This document shows, piece after piece, positions 34,166-48,600 of a stretch of DNA of 64,000 nucleotides. The stretch's first letter is position 1. Each line of letters begins with the position of its first letter. The position numbers were made by a program, and so were the translations under genes. A model generated the notes under the pieces. The model did not search any database and was not told where the DNA came from. It was given only the letters and a program-made list of their open reading frames with translations. The DNA comes from Triglochin maritima (Eukaryota > Streptophyta > Magnoliopsida > Alismatales > Juncaginaceae), in the NCBI GenBank assembly GCA_963682175.1, contig OY821771.1, forward strand, positions 43,234,201 to 43,298,200. Reading direction: 5' to 3'.

Positions 34166-35225
34166 AACAAATATTTAGCGAATTCATATGTTTGTAATAC
34201 CGGATACATTAAGTTACCAATGCTTAGTCCTAGGTAACCACCACTTCTACGACAACAACAACAAAGTCTTTAATCCCAAATATATAACCATCACTTCTAT
34301 TTTTGTTAATTCATATATAAAGTTGTTTTAGCTATGGTAATTGTGTAGATAACCACCCTACAATATTTAGTCTGGTCAGTATTTGTGTACATACATAAAG
34401 TTGTTTTATCTGTGGTAATTGTGCGGTGCTACGGGCATAACAAAATATATATATTAATTTAACTTTCATTGTTGGCGTAGTCGCATTATAAATATTATTT
34501 AAATAACTACAACTGATTATTATGCTTAATGACATTGCATCTTTCCACTAAACACGTGTAATTATCATAACATCGTGTCTAATGACTAACCCTGATCCAA
34601 ATTAACTCACATGACATATAGAGAAACAAAAATATTCAAATCTGGGTAAACTCAAACAATAAAATAAAAAAAAGTACAACACAAGTTGGTGAACACCACA
34701 ACAGGAACAACACTTTTCAAACCATGGCAGACCAACACCATCATTACCCAATACCATCGTTACCAAACCACCAATATCAATTGCACCACGTCATCAGTGC
34801 GTGATGATCTCGAGTATCCATCTCGGGATCCTAACTCATGAAAATTAAGCATTGACCTTTTAAATAACACCTACCTTAAGTTTGTAACTTAACGAAATTT
34901 AAGCATCTTACGTCATCCTTAACGGGATCATCCACGGTCCGGTTTTTTGTTTTGTTTTGAATTTTTGTTTTGGTTTTGTTCTTTTTGTTTTGGTATTTCT
35001 TTTAATAATTAATGATTTATATTTTGATAAATAATTAGGGGTTAAGTAGTTGTAGTTTATATTTTGATAATAATCAGGATTACGGTTATGATTTGGAGTA
35101 TTATTTTGTAAATTGGTGAGTATCTATTAAATTTTATTTAAAAGAACTTCAATAGAAGATAATTATATTCCTTAAAATGGTTTGAAGATAATTATATTCT
35201 CAGACAAGATTTGAATTCGATCAGA
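34166..35225. other. Sequence right of the MULE, no gene recognised
   Basis: Should continue the disrupted CACTA-like element, but no exon matching a Ulp1 catalytic Cys motif is visible. 34915-35120 is a GTTTTG-rich, AT-rich tract. A 26-codon frame at 34724-34804 with a good start context is too short to call. Confidence 0.4.
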
Positions 35226-35227
35226 GT

Positions 35228-35397
35228 AAAGGTATCACACGCGTATTGTAGATTGTTAGTCCGACAAGATAAGATATTACGCGCGTACTGTAGATTGACA
35301 GTCAGACAAGATAAGACATCACGTGCGTACTGTAGATTGTCAGATCGACAAGATAAGACATCACACATGTACTGTAGATTGTCATATCGACATTATA
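35228..35397. repeat. 42-bp tandem repeat, four copies
   Basis: Unit contains TACTGTAGATTGTCAGATCG and ACAAGATAAGACATCACG-type sequence, repeated four times with about 10-15% divergence just upstream of the Harbinger-type frame. Confidence 0.8.
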
Positions 35398-35442
35398 AGT
35401 AAGGAAGTGGTAAAACATATCTCGTCAAACATATTTAATTCA

Positions 35443-36150
35443 ATGAACTCTAATTTAAGATACCGAGCGACCTACTCCTCCTCCTCCTCTGACGATGCCT
35501 TCAACGAGCTTTGGAGGCAAGTAAGCACAGAAGCACTCGAAGAGCTTGAGCGAGGGGCGACTAGTAGGGTGACTCGTGGGCGGAGTCGTGAGGCTCCAAG
35601 GCGACAACGTGCTACGACCCAAAACCCCAATAGAGATCGGGAAGAAGGTTACCGTCATCTTATTTCTGATTATTTTGCTGAAAATCATGTGTATTGTCCT
35701 TGTATTTTCAAAAGAAGATTCAGAATGAGGAAGCATGTATTTCTGCGTATCACAGGTGCCGTCGAGAATTCCGACGTTTTCTTTCAACCAAGATCGGATG
35801 CAGCGGGTCGAATGAGCATATCGGGACTACAAAAAATCACTGCACCTTTGTGAATGTTAGCCTACGACGTTGCAGGTGATGCCATTGACGAGTATCTATG
35901 CCTTAGGGAGGCGACAACAAGGATGACTCTCCGGAAGTTCATAGAAGGAGTGATAGCCAACTTCGGTGTTGAATACCTGAGAAGACCCACTCCAGAAGAC
36001 ATGACAATACTACTTCACATTGGTGCGCAACGTGGCTTTCCGGGCATGATGGGGAGCATCGATTGTATGCACTTGGAGTGGAAAAATTACTCAGTAGCTT
36101 GGAAATGACAATATCAAGGTCGGAACGGCAATGCAACAATTGTGCTAAAA
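35443..36150 (+). pseudogene. PIF/Harbinger transposase relic, 5' half
   Basis: One continuous frame from ATG 35443: a Ser/Asp-rich N-terminus, REEGYRHLISDYFAENHVY, CIFKRRFRMRKHVFLRI, MLAYDVAGDAIDEYLCL and MTLRKFIEGVIANFG. It ends in GSIDCMHLEWKN, which contains the first catalytic Asp of the Harbinger DDE domain. Two in-frame TGA codons break it: 35851-35853 (expected Arg, CGA to TGA) and 36106-36108 (expected Gly, GGA to TGA). The rest of the DDE domain is absent. The family normally works with a separate SANT-type ORF1 protein. Dead copy. Confidence 0.85.
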
Positions 36151-36239
36151 AGAATGTAATATTTGCTTTCTTAATATTAATGATATTTAGTGTTTGGTAA
36201 TCATTAATGTTTTTGTTAAATATAACTGATTTTGGAATA

Positions 36240-36427
36240 TAATAAAAGTTGATAATAAAATTAATGATGTGGAGGAAAGAGAGTGGGATAACCTAGGTCA
36301 TGGTCAATGAGTGAATAGTGAGGGAGAAATAAGAGGTTGAGTCATGATGACGTGACATGGAGAGGAAGAAGAGAGAGAGTGGATGACCTAAGTCGTCCGA
36401 ATGATCTAGGTCATTGCTACGGATGGT
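36240..36427. mobile_element. Possible PIF/Harbinger 3' terminal region
   Basis: The segment contains repeated ATAACCTAGGTCATGG, GATGACCTAAGTCGT and GATCTAGGTCATTG motifs and ends ATTGCTACGGATGGTCT, similar in style to known plant Harbinger termini (AGACCATCCGTAGCAATG inverted). It probably marks the right end of the element whose transposase starts at 35443. No left TIR found. Confidence 0.45.
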
Positions 36428-37690
36428 CTCAAACACTAATTTTACATTATCTTAGTATCGTTATATGTACGCATTTAAATTGTGCATACCACACGCTATC
36501 GAAAGAAACTTTAATTTTCACTTATGGAAATTTTATCACATTCGATGTCATAGTTTTCTTGGATATGGACATTAAATATTTTATGTACTTACACTATAAT
36601 TAGCTGCCCCTAATCTAACACTAATTTTACGGATTTATGTCGAGTTTTCTTGTGCTCTTGCCTTCTACGTGCTGCAACTTAAACACTAAATTTATGCACG
36701 TTTACACTAATTTTATACCATGTTAACATTGTCGTCTCGCACATTTATAGCAAACTAAAATTTAAAAATGAAACATTTCATTTACAGGCAAAAATTTCAA
36801 TGTGGGACATTAGATTTTTGATATACCCACACCTCAACTAGCAGTCCTATTATAACACAACACTAATTTTATGGACACTTAATAGGACACTTAATATTGA
36901 TTTTCCTTGCACTCTTACCTTCATACTCTAATGTAACTGTAAATTGATTTTGTTATTCTATTTATGGGTTAAGACATACATCGGATTTAAGAAAATACAG
37001 GAATTCTCTAGTGAGTCTAGGGTTTAATTTTTCTAAATTAAGCCCCCACAATATCCACCACTCATTTCAAATTGTAAGGTAGATTAAGAAAAAAACGGTT
37101 ATGCTAATGAATGGTGAGATTAACTGTAAATAAGATCCAATGGTGAGATTGTAAGGGTTTAATCTAAATTTGATAAGCTCTGGACTCACTAGAGCTTGAC
37201 CCTAAGAAAATAATACAATTTTAATCAAAATACGATTTTTTTGTGTGTGGATATTGTGATCGCAAAATGAAGTTCCTGTTCTTTTTATCTACATAATTCA
37301 AATATAAAATTTCTATAACTTCGTTGAAATGCTTAATTCGCAATAAAAATAATAACTTCACAAATAGCAAAACGCTTACGATGTGGTTACTAGAATTGGT
37401 GCCAAAAAAAAGAATTTGAAAATGTTATCAAAACACCAAAAATTCTATCCTATAATTGAAAATTGAGTTTGAATTTTTTAATTGAAATACATGATTTTTT
37501 TTAAAATAAGAATTATAACTAGAAAACTGCAGTGATATTATCTTTATTTGTCATACATTGCCAATTATTATAATTTTCAGGATTCTTATATTTTCCCAAT
37601 TTCCAGACATGTTCCTCAATACCGAGGGACTTTCCATTTACGGATCACAACGGACATACTGTTTGGCGCCGAAGCCAAGCCGGACGCGCT
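36428..37690. other. AT-rich intergenic DNA
   Basis: Repeated short motifs (AACACTAATTTTA near 36430, 36615, 36690 and 36860) but no gene or RNA recognised. Confidence 0.4.
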
Positions 37691-37699
37691 AATAAGATA

Positions 37700-39466
37700 A
37701 AATCCCCAAATCTTCCTGAACACATTCCCACTCTCCCCCGTCCGAACCCCAACGGAGCGGATCTCCTCCTCGCCGCAACACCATCTCCGTGAGTCCACTT
37801 ATCTATTTTCGTCTTTTTCCTCCCACGACACCACTTCGCACTTCTAGGGTTTACGACCTGCTTTTTTTACTTCCCGACATCGAAATTATGGTTCGCAACC
37901 AAATCGAAACGCATGTGTGCTATAGCGTGTTTTTTCATGTTCTCCTACATCAGAAGTTAAGGTGTTTAGGGTTTCGGGTGGTCGGAGGTGGAGTCTGTTT
38001 GGATCTGACGGCTATTTAGTTTGTTTTCATACATGGATTAGTATTTCACATAATTGTTGGATTTGTGTTGCATCTCAGTTGCATTACTCTTTGGGGGTTT
38101 TAACAAATAATAGTTTGCTTAATCGTATGAGTTAAACAATTGTTTCGACACATAATAGTTTGCAGTAAACATTCTTGTTACCCTATTCACAGGACCAAAT
38201 TCTAGTAATCAGCATGGCTTGCAAAGAATTTCTAGTGTAGGTTAAAAAATCTTGACGTGTTTGCTTTTTTAGCATGTTATGATGGGTATGGACGTAAGAT
38301 CTATTCACTTACTATACCCTGTACATTCTTTCTCTCTTTGTTGACGGAGAGCTACAGTGTTCATATGCAGTTAGATGTTAATACCAACTGTTTATAAAAG
38401 TTGACAACAAAATAACTTGCTCTTACTTGAATACATTCAATAGTTAACTCTAGGTGGTACTTTTGTTTACAGCAAGCGAGAGTCATCCAACCACTGTTAC
38501 CATATCCAACCCGGATACTCTGCTTCTCGTGTTGAAGTATGTGAAAGTTTCCTTTCTATATTTCGATCTGAAACCTGAATTTTCTCCTTCTTCCATTCTT
38601 CCAAGCTTGATCCATTTATTTGTTTGGATCTTCTCTGGTTTCAGGCACAGGAAACGGGAATTCTCATGTCAGGTTATTTGGAGTTTTTGTCGTGTTTTGA
38701 TTTTCTCCGATAGTTTGGGCTTGACGAGTGGGATTCTTGGTATGGTTACATACTCTTTTGCACCCTCACTTTCTTGTTCTCTTTCTTTGTGTAATTGTGT
38801 GGTTTCTCCACGATTTTGTGTGTGACTCATGGATATTGTGCTAGGGTGAAATCCATCGATTTTAATGATCTGGGTTATTTTGGCTGTGCTGTTGGTGGTA
38901 GTCAGATTTGGGGTTGAATATGTATCGGGGTTGTTTTGGTTTGGATGGTTCAAATTGATCTAATGTCCAAGTTGGGATTTGGGTCTGCAATAGAAGGGAA
39001 GCCAAATTTTGTTTCGAAGTCCTATTGTAACCTTTAACAACAATTCTTTACTTACAATTGATCATGGAACCAAGAGAAATACTATACTCTTCAGATTTAA
39101 GGTCTAATTTGATGGATATTATTGTGGATATTTTTCAAGCCATGTTTCTCTCATTGGGGTTGACGCTTTGGAAATATCAATCTTGTTTTTCTCAGCTAAT
39201 CCAGCGATTTCTTCTTTTTTGCATGTTAAACATTTCACATAATGTTGTTTTGACTTTTGAAATGCATTGAACTTCATTTTGTTCTTGTTTTGGGTACTTA
39301 AGCAAGTTCTTCAATACTTGAATGCAGATTGGATTCAAGGCATGGTGACTTTGATGGCAATTATAAGAAGATTTTGAGTCCTATCTTTTCGCAAACAAGG
39401 TCACTATATTGTAATGTCCACAAAGATTTTCCGGCTACTTCTACACTAATCAAGCTCTCTCGCAGG
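37700..39466 (+). other. Unrecognised spliced locus (gene or gene remnant)
   Basis: A GC-rich leader-like segment ends at a good donor (CATCTCC/GTGAGTCC near 37790). Candidate exons follow with proper borders: 38474-38538 (SSNHCYHIQPGYSASRVE), 38645-38672 (AQETGILMS) and 39329-39465 (open frame LDSRHGDFDGNYKKI, SLYCNVHKDFPAT, ending LSR/GTACTA). The first two join in frame; the third joins only with a phase change, so an exon is missing or the locus is broken. I do not recognise the protein. Satellite DNA begins about 220 bp downstream. A possible further exon is near 50405-50500 (GGLSHGPSKNKVVPHATIL) beyond the satellite. Confidence 0.35.
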
Positions 39467-39682
39467 TACTACCCAATAACTTTCAATTAATTTTATACAT
39501 CATCCTACATTAAATTGCAGATGGTTACTTTTATCTTTTTTAATAGTCTTCTTTTTTTACTATTTTCCTTTTCTGCTTGCAATTTTATGTTTATTACATC
39601 CACTTATGTATATTTGTTATGAAAGTCATATTTTGTTTCCTTAAATCATAATAATAACTACACGCCTTAGTTGTACCAACAA

Positions 39683-42600
39683 AAAGTCATCGTGATTTAT
39701 CATGCTTGATTTATATCTGTCGGCATAAAGCAAGATGACAATAAATCGGCATAATACAAGGTGGCATACCAAAAGGTCGCGAAAAAAGTCATCATGATTC
39801 ATATCTATGCTGGGCATAAACCAAGATGGCAATAAATCGACGTGATTTCTCATGTTCGATAATAAGCCAAGGTGGGCTACCAAAGGATCCTGAAACAATT
39901 CAGCATGATTTATCATTTATTATTCATATATGTGTCGGCATAAACCAAGACGGCAAAAAATCAACATGTTTTCGAATGATCGATATGAATCCAAGGTGGG
40001 ATACCAAAAGGTCGGGAAAAAAATCAAATGAATCCATGATCGAATGATTTCTCATGTTGCATAATAATATCAATGCCAGCATAAACCAAGATGGCAATAA
40101 ATCAACGTGATTTCTCATGTTCGATAATAAGCCAAGGTGGGCTACCAAAGGATCGTGAAACAAATCAGCATGATTTATCATGTTTAATTTGTATGTGTCG
40201 GAATAAACCAAGACGGCAATAAATCGACATGATTTCTCATGTTCGATAAGAATAGAAGGTGAGACACCAAAAGGTTGCGAAAAAAATCAGCATGATTCAT
40301 CATGCTTGATTCATACATGTGTCAGCATAAACCAAGACGGCAAAAAATCAACATGTTTTCGCATGTTCGATATGAATCCAAGGTGGGATACCAATAGGTC
40401 GGGGGGGAAATCAACATGATTTATCATGTTCAATAGTAAGCCAATGTGGGACACTGAAAGGTCGCAAAAAAAGTCATCATGATTTATCATGATTGATTCA
40501 GTTATGTGTCGGCATAAACCAAGGTGGCAATTGATCCACATGATTACTCATGTTGCGTAATAATACAAGGTCGGATACCAAAAGGTTGCGAAAAAATCAT
40601 CATGATTTGTCATGCTTGATTAATATCAATGCCGGCATAAACCAAGATGGCAATAAATCGACGTGATTTCTCATGTTCGATAATAAGCCAAGGTGGGATA
40701 CCAAAGGATCCTGAAACAAATCAGCATGATTTATCATGTTTGATTCCTATATGTGTCGATATAAACTAAGACGGCAATAAATCGACATGATTTCTCATGT
40801 TCGATAAGAATAGAAGGTGAGACACCAAAAGGTTGCGCAAAAAATCAGCATGATTCATCATGCTTGATCCATACATGTGTCGGCATAAACCAAGACGGCA
40901 AAAAATCAACATGTTTTCGCATGTTCGATATGAATCCAAGGTGGGATACCAAAAGGTCGGGGGGAAAATCAACATGATTTATCATGTTCAATAGTAAGCC
41001 AATGTGGGACACTGAAAGGTCGCGAAAAAAGTCATCATGATTTATCATGATTGATTCAGTTATGTGTCGGCATAAACCAATGCGGCAATTAATCCACATG
41101 ATTTCTCATGTTGCATAATAATACAAGGTCGGATACCAAAAGGTTGCGAAAAAATCATCATGATTTGTCATGCTTGATTAATATCAATGCCGGCATAAAC
41201 CAAGATGGCAATAAATCGACGTGATTTCTAATGTTCGATAATAAGCCAAGGTTGGCTACCAAAGGATTCTGAAACAAATCAGCATGATTTATCATGTTTG
41301 ATTCGTATATGTGTCAGTATAAACTAAGACGGCAATACATCGACATGATTTCTCATGTTCGATAAGAATAGAAGGTGAGACACCAAAAGGTTGCGAAAAA
41401 AATCAGCATGATTCATCATGCTTGATTCATACATGTGTCGGCATAAACCAAGACGGCAGAAACTCAACATTTTTCGCATGTTCGATATGAATCCAAGGTG
41501 GGATACCAAAAGGTCGGGGGGGAAATCAACATGATTTATCGTGTTCAATAGTAAGCCAATGTGGGACACTGAAAGGTCGCGAAAAAAGTAATCATGATTT
41601 ATCATGATTGATTCAGTTATGTGTCGGCATAAACCAAGGTGGCAATTAATCCACATGATTTCTCATGTTGCATAAAAATACAAGGTCGGATACCAAAAGG
41701 TTGCGAAAAAATCATCATGATTTGTCATGCTTGATTAATATCAATGCCGGCATAGACCAAGATGGCAATAAATTGACGTGATTTCTCATGTTCGATAATA
41801 AGCCAAGGTGGGCTACCAAAGGATCGTGAAACAAATCAGCATGATTTATCATGTTTGATTCGTATATGTGTCGGTATAAACTAAGACGGCAATAAATCGA
41901 CATGATTTCTCATGTTCGATAAGAATAGAAGGTGAGACACCAAAAGGTTGCGAAAAAAATCAGCATGATTCATCATGCTTGATTCATGCATGTGTCGGCA
42001 TATACCAAGACGGCAAAAAATCAACATGTTTTCGCATGTTTGATATGAATCCAAGGTGGGTTACCAAAAGGTCGGGGGGAAAATCAACATTATTTATCAT
42101 GTTCAATAGTAAGCCAATGTGGGACACTGAAAGGTCGCAAAACAATTCATCATGATTTATCATGATTGATTCAGTTATGTGTCGGCATAAACCAAGGCGG
42201 CAATTGATCCACATGATTTCTCATGTTGCATAATAATACAAGGTCGGATGCCAAAAGGTCGCGAAAAGAGTCATCATGATTTATCATGATTGATTCATAT
42301 CAAAGTCGGCATAAACCAAGATGACAATATATCAACTTGATTTATGATGTTGGATAAGAATACAAGGTGGGATACCAAAAGGGTGCCAAAAAATCATCAT
42401 TCTTTCTCATGCTTGATTAATATATATGCCGGCATAAACCAAGACGGCAATAAATCGACATGATTTCTCATGTTCGATAATAAGCCAAGGTGGGCTACCA
42501 AAGGATCGTGGAACAAATCAGCATGATTTATCATGTTTGATTCGTATATGTGTCGGTATAAACTAAGACGGCAATAACTCGAGACATGATTTCTCATGTT

Positions 42601-45600
42601 CGATAAGAATAGAAGGTGAGACACAAAAGGTTGCGGAAAAAATCAGCATGATTCAGCATGCTTGATTCATATATGTGTCGGCATAAACCAAGACGGCAAA
42701 AAATCAACATGTTTTCGCATGTTCGATATGAATCCAAGGTGGGATACCAAAAGGTCAGGGGGAAAATCAACATGATTTATCATGTTCAATAGTAAGCCAA
42801 TGTGGGACACTGAAAGGTCGCGAAAAAAGTCATCATGATTGATCATGATTGATTCAGTTATGCGTCGGCATAAACCAAGGCGGCAATTGATCCACATGGT
42901 TTCTCATGTTGCATAATAATACAAGGTCAGATACCAAAAGGTTGCGAAAAAGTCATCATGATTTGTCATGCTTGATTAATATCAATGCCACCATAAACCA
43001 AGATGGCAATAAATCGACGTGATTCCTCATGTTCAATAATAAGCCAAGGTGGGCTACCAAAGGATCCTGAAACAAATCAGCATGATTTATCATGTTTGAT
43101 TCGTATATGTGTCGGTATAAACCAAGACGGCAATAAATCGACATGATTTCTCATGTTCGATATGAATAGAAGGTGAGACACCAAAAGGTTGCGGAAAAAA
43201 TCAGCATGATTCAGCTTGCTTGATTCATATATGTGTCGGCATAAACCAAGACAGCAAAATATCAACATGTTTTCGCATGTTCGATATGAATCCAAGGTGG
43301 GATACCAAAAGGTCGGGAAAAAAATCAACAATGTGGGACACTGAAAGGTCTCGAAAAAAGTCATCATGATTTATCATGATTGATTCAGTTATGTGTCGGC
43401 ATAAACCAATGCGGCAATTAATCCACATGATTTCTCATGTTGCATAATAATACAAGGTCGGATACCAAAAGGTTGCGAAAAAATCATCATGATTTGTCAT
43501 GCTTGATTAATATCAATGCCGGCATAAACCAAGATGGCAATAAATCGACGTGATTTCTAATGTTCGATAATAAGCCAAGGTTGGCTACCAAAGGATTCTG
43601 AAACAAATCAGCATGATTTATCTTGTTTGATTCGTATATGTGTCGGTATAAACTAAGACGGCAATACATCGACATGATTTCTCATGTTCGATAAGAATAG
43701 AAGGTGAGACACCAAAAGGTTGCGAACAAAATCAGCATGATTCATCATGCTTGATCCGTACATGTGTCGGCATAGACCAAGACGGCAAAAAATCAACATG
43801 TTTTCGCATGTTCGATATGAATCCAAGGTGGGATACCAAAAGGTCGGGGGGAAAATCAACATGATTTATCATGTTCAATAGTAAGCCAATGTGGGACACT
43901 GAAAGGTCGCGAAAAAAGTCATCATGATTTATCATGATTGATTCAGTTATGTGTCGGCATAAACCAAGGTGGCAATTAATCCACATGATTTCTCATGTTG
44001 CATAAAAATACAAGGTCGGATACCAAAAGGTTGCGAAAAAATCATCATGATTTGTCATGCTTGATTAATATCAATGCCGGCATAGACCAAGATGGCAATA
44101 AATCGACGTGATTTCTCATGTTGCATAATAAGCCAAGGTCGGATACCAAAAGGTTGCGAAAAAATCATCATGATTTGTCATGCTTGATTCGTATATGTGT
44201 CGGTATAAACTAAGACGGCAATAACTCGAGACATGATTTCTCATGTTCGATAAGAATAGAAGGTGAGACAACAAAAGGTTACGAAAAAAATCAGCATGAT
44301 TCAGCATGCTTGATTCATATATGTGTCGGCATAAACCAAGACGGCAAAAAATCAACATGTTTTCGCATGTTCGATATGAATCCAAGGTGGGATACCAAAA
44401 GGTCGGGGGGAAAATCAACATGATTTATCATGTTCAATAGTAAGCCAATGTGGGACACTGAAAGGTCGCAAAACAATTCATCATGATTTATCATGATTGA
44501 TTCAGTTATGTGTCGGCATAAACCAAGGCGGCAATTGATCCACATTATTTTTTCATGTTGCATAATAATACAAGGTCGGATGCCAAAAGGTCGCGAAAAG
44601 AGTCATCATGATTTATCATGATTGATTCATATCAAAGTCGGCATAAACCAAGATGACAATATATCAACTTGATTTATGATGTTGGATAAGAATACAAGGT
44701 GGGATACCAAAAGGATGCCAAAAAATCATCATTCTTTCTCATGCTTGATTAATATCTATGCCGGCATAAACCAAGACGGCAATAAATCGACATGATTTCT
44801 CATGTTCGATAATAAGCCAAGGTGGGCTACCAAAGGATCGTGAAACAAATCAGCATGATTTATCATGTTTGATTCGTATATGTGTCGGTATAAACTAAGA
44901 CGGCAATAAATCGACATGATTTCTCATGTTCGATAAGAATAGAAGGTGAGACACCAAAAGGTTGCGAAAAAAATCAGCATGATTCATCATGCTTGATTCA
45001 TACATGTGTCGGCATAAACCAAGACGGCAAAAAATCAACATGTTTTCGCGTGTTCGATATGAATCCAAGGTGGGATACCAAAAGGTCGGGGGAAAATCAA
45101 CATGATTTATCATGTTCAATAGTAAGCCAATGTGGGACACTGGAAGGTCGCGAAAAAAGTCATCATGATTTATCATGATTGATTCAGTTGTGTCGGCATA
45201 AACCAAGGCGGCAATTGATCCACATGATTTCTCATGTTGAATAATAATACAAGGTCAGATACCAAAAGGTTGCGAAAAAATCATCATGATTTGTCATGCT
45301 TGATTAATATCAATGCCGGCATAAACCAAGATGGCAATAAATCAACGTGATTTCTCATATTCGATAAGAATACATGGTGGCATACCAAAAGGTTGCGAAA
45401 AAATCATCTTGATTTATCTTTTTTGATTAATATCTATGCCGGCATAAACCAAGATGACAATAAATCGAAATGATTTCTCCTGTTCGATAATAAGCCAAGG
45501 TGGGATACCAAAGGATCGTGAAACAAATCAGCATGATTTATCATGTTTGAGTCGTATATGTGTCGGTATAAACCAAGATGGCAATAAATCAATATGTTTT

Positions 45601-48600
45601 CATATGTTCTATATAAAATCCATGGTCTACCTGATTTATCATGATTGAATCATGTTTGTGTCGGCGTAAACCAAGACGACAATAAATCGACATTTCTCAT
45701 GTTCGATAACAATAGCAGGTGGGATACCAAAAGGTCGCGAAAAGAATCAACCTGATTTATGATGCTTGATTCATTTATGTGTCGGCATAAACCAAGACGG
45801 CAAAAAATGAACATGTTTTCGCATGTTCGATATGAATCCAAGGTGGATACCAAACGGCTGCGAAAAAAGTCATCATGATTGATTTATATCTATATTGGCA
45901 TAAACCAAGACGACAATAAATCGACATGATTTCTCATGTTCTATAAGAATACAAGGTATGAAAGCAAAAGGTCGCGAAAAAAGTCATTTTGATTTATCAT
46001 GATTGATTAATAAATCTACATGATTTATAGCCAACATTTCTCATGTTGGATAAGAATACATGGTGGGATACCAAAAGGTCGCGAAAAAGTCATGATTTAT
46101 CTTGTTTGATTCTTATGTGTGTCGGTATAAACCAAGACGGCAATAAATCTACATGATTTCTCATGTTTGATAATAAGCCTATGTGGGATACCAAAAGGTT
46201 GCGAGATAAGTAATCATGATTTATCATGTTTGATTCATATCTGTGTCGGCATAAACCAACACGTCAATAAATCGACATAATTTCTCAAGTTGGATAAGAA
46301 TACAAGGTGTGATACCAAAATGTCGCCACAAAAGTCATCATGATTTATCATGCTTGATTTATATCTATGTCAACATAAACCATGACGACAATAAATCGAC
46401 ATTATTTCTCATGATCGATAATAAGCCAATGTGGGATACCAAATGGTCGCGAAAAAAGTAATCATGATTTATAATGTTCGATTCATATCTACGTCGGCAT
46501 AAACCAAGATGGCAATAAATCGACATGATTTCTCATTTTAATCGTAAGCCAATGTGGGATACCAAAAGATCGCGAAACAAATCAGCATAATTTATCATGA
46601 TTAATTCATATATGTGTCGGCTTAATTAAAGACGACAATAAATCAACATGATTTCACATGTACGATATAAACCCAAGGTGGTTTACCAAAAGGTCGCGAA
46701 AAAAATTTACATGATTTATATTTGTCGGCATAAACATAGACGGCAATAAATCGACATGATTTCTCATGTTGGATAAGAATACAAGGTTGGATACCCAAAG
46801 GTCGCGAAAAAAGTCTTCATGATTGATTCATATATGTGTCGGCATAAACCCAAACGACAATAAATCGACATGATTTCTCATGTTTGATAAGAATTCAAGG
46901 TGGGATATACCGAACGGTTGCGAAAAAAGTCATCATGATTTCTCATACTTGATTTATATCTATGTCGGAATAATCCAAGACGACAATAAATCGACATGAT
47001 TTTTGATGTTGGATAAGAATACAAGGTGGGATACAGAAAGGTCGCGAAAAAAGTCATTATGATTCATCATGCTTGATTAATTTCTATGCCGCGGCATAAA
47101 CCAAGACGGCAATAAATCATCATGATTTCTCATGTTCGATAAAAATATAAGGTGGGATACCAAACGGTCGCGAAAAAGTCATGATTTATCATGATGGATT
47201 CATATATGTGTCGGCATAAACCCTGACGACAATAAATCAACTTGATTTCTCATTTTCGATAAGAATACAAGGTGGGGCACCAAAAGGTCGCGAAAAAAAG
47301 TCATCGTGAATTATCATTATTGATTCATATATGTGTCGGCATAATCCCAGACGACAAAAAATCGACATGATTTCTCATGTTCGATTAAAATAAAAGGTGA
47401 GATAACAAAAGGTCGCGAAAAAAATCAGCATGTTTTATCATGCTTGATTCATATCTGTGTCAGCATAAACCAAGACGATAAAAAATCAACATGATTTCTT
47501 ATCTTTGATAAGAATACAGTGTGATACCAAAATGTCGTGAACAAATCAACGTGATTTATTATGTTTAATTCTTATCTATGCTGGCATAAACCAAGATGTC
47601 AATAAATCGATGTAATTTCTGCAGTTCGATTAGAATAGGTGGGATACCAAAAGGTCTTGAAAAAAGTCATCATGATTTATCATGCTTGATTTGTAATTTA
47701 GTATTTATGCTGCCATAAACCAACACGACAATAAATCAACATGATTTCCCATGTTGTATAAGAATACAAGGTGGGATTCCAAAATGTCGCGAAAAACGTA
47801 ATCATGATTTATCATGTTTGATTCATATCTACGCCGACATAAACCAAGACGGCAATAAATCGACATGATTTCTCATTTCAATAATAAGCCAATGTGGGAT
47901 CCCAAAAGATCGCATACTAGATTGATATCTATGTTGGCATAAACCAAGACGGCAAAAAATCAGCATGTTTTTGCATGTTCAATTTGAATCCAATGTGGGG
48001 GATACCTAAAGGTCGCGAAAAAAATCATCATGATTTATCTTGATTGATTCATATCTCTGTCGCCATAAATCAAGACGACAATAAATCGACATAATTTGTC
48101 ATGTTCGATAAGAATACAAGGTAGGATACCAAAAGGCCGCGAAAGAAGACATCATGATTTCTCATGCTTGATTAGTATCATAAACCAAGATTGCAATTAA
48201 TCCACACGATTTCTCATGTTGGATAAGAATACAAGGTGAGATACCAAAAGGTCGCGAATAAAGTCATAATTTATCGTGATGGATTCATTTATGTGTCGGC
48301 ATAAACCCAGACGACAATAAATCGACATGATTTCTCATGTTTGATAAGAATACAAGGTGGGATACCAAAAGGTTGCGAAAAAAGTCATCACGATTTATCA
48401 TGCTCGATTAATATCTATGCCGGTATAAACCAAGACAACAATAAATCAACACGATTTCTCATGTTCGACAATAAGCCAATTAGGTATACCAAAAGACCGC
48501 GTAACAATCAGCATTATTTTTCGTGTTTGATTCATATATGTGTCGGCATAAACGAAGACTACAATAAATCGACATGATTTCTCATGTTCGATAAGAATAG

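Noticed and set aside
34724..34804. 26-codon frame MADQHHHYPIPS with a good start context
   Set aside because: Too short and unsupported by neighbours or family.
39641..45853. Many minus-strand open frames of 60-110 codons with shared peptides
   Set aside because: They are frames through the 124-bp satellite; the same peptide recurs in shifted frames and there is no start context, splice signal or family match.
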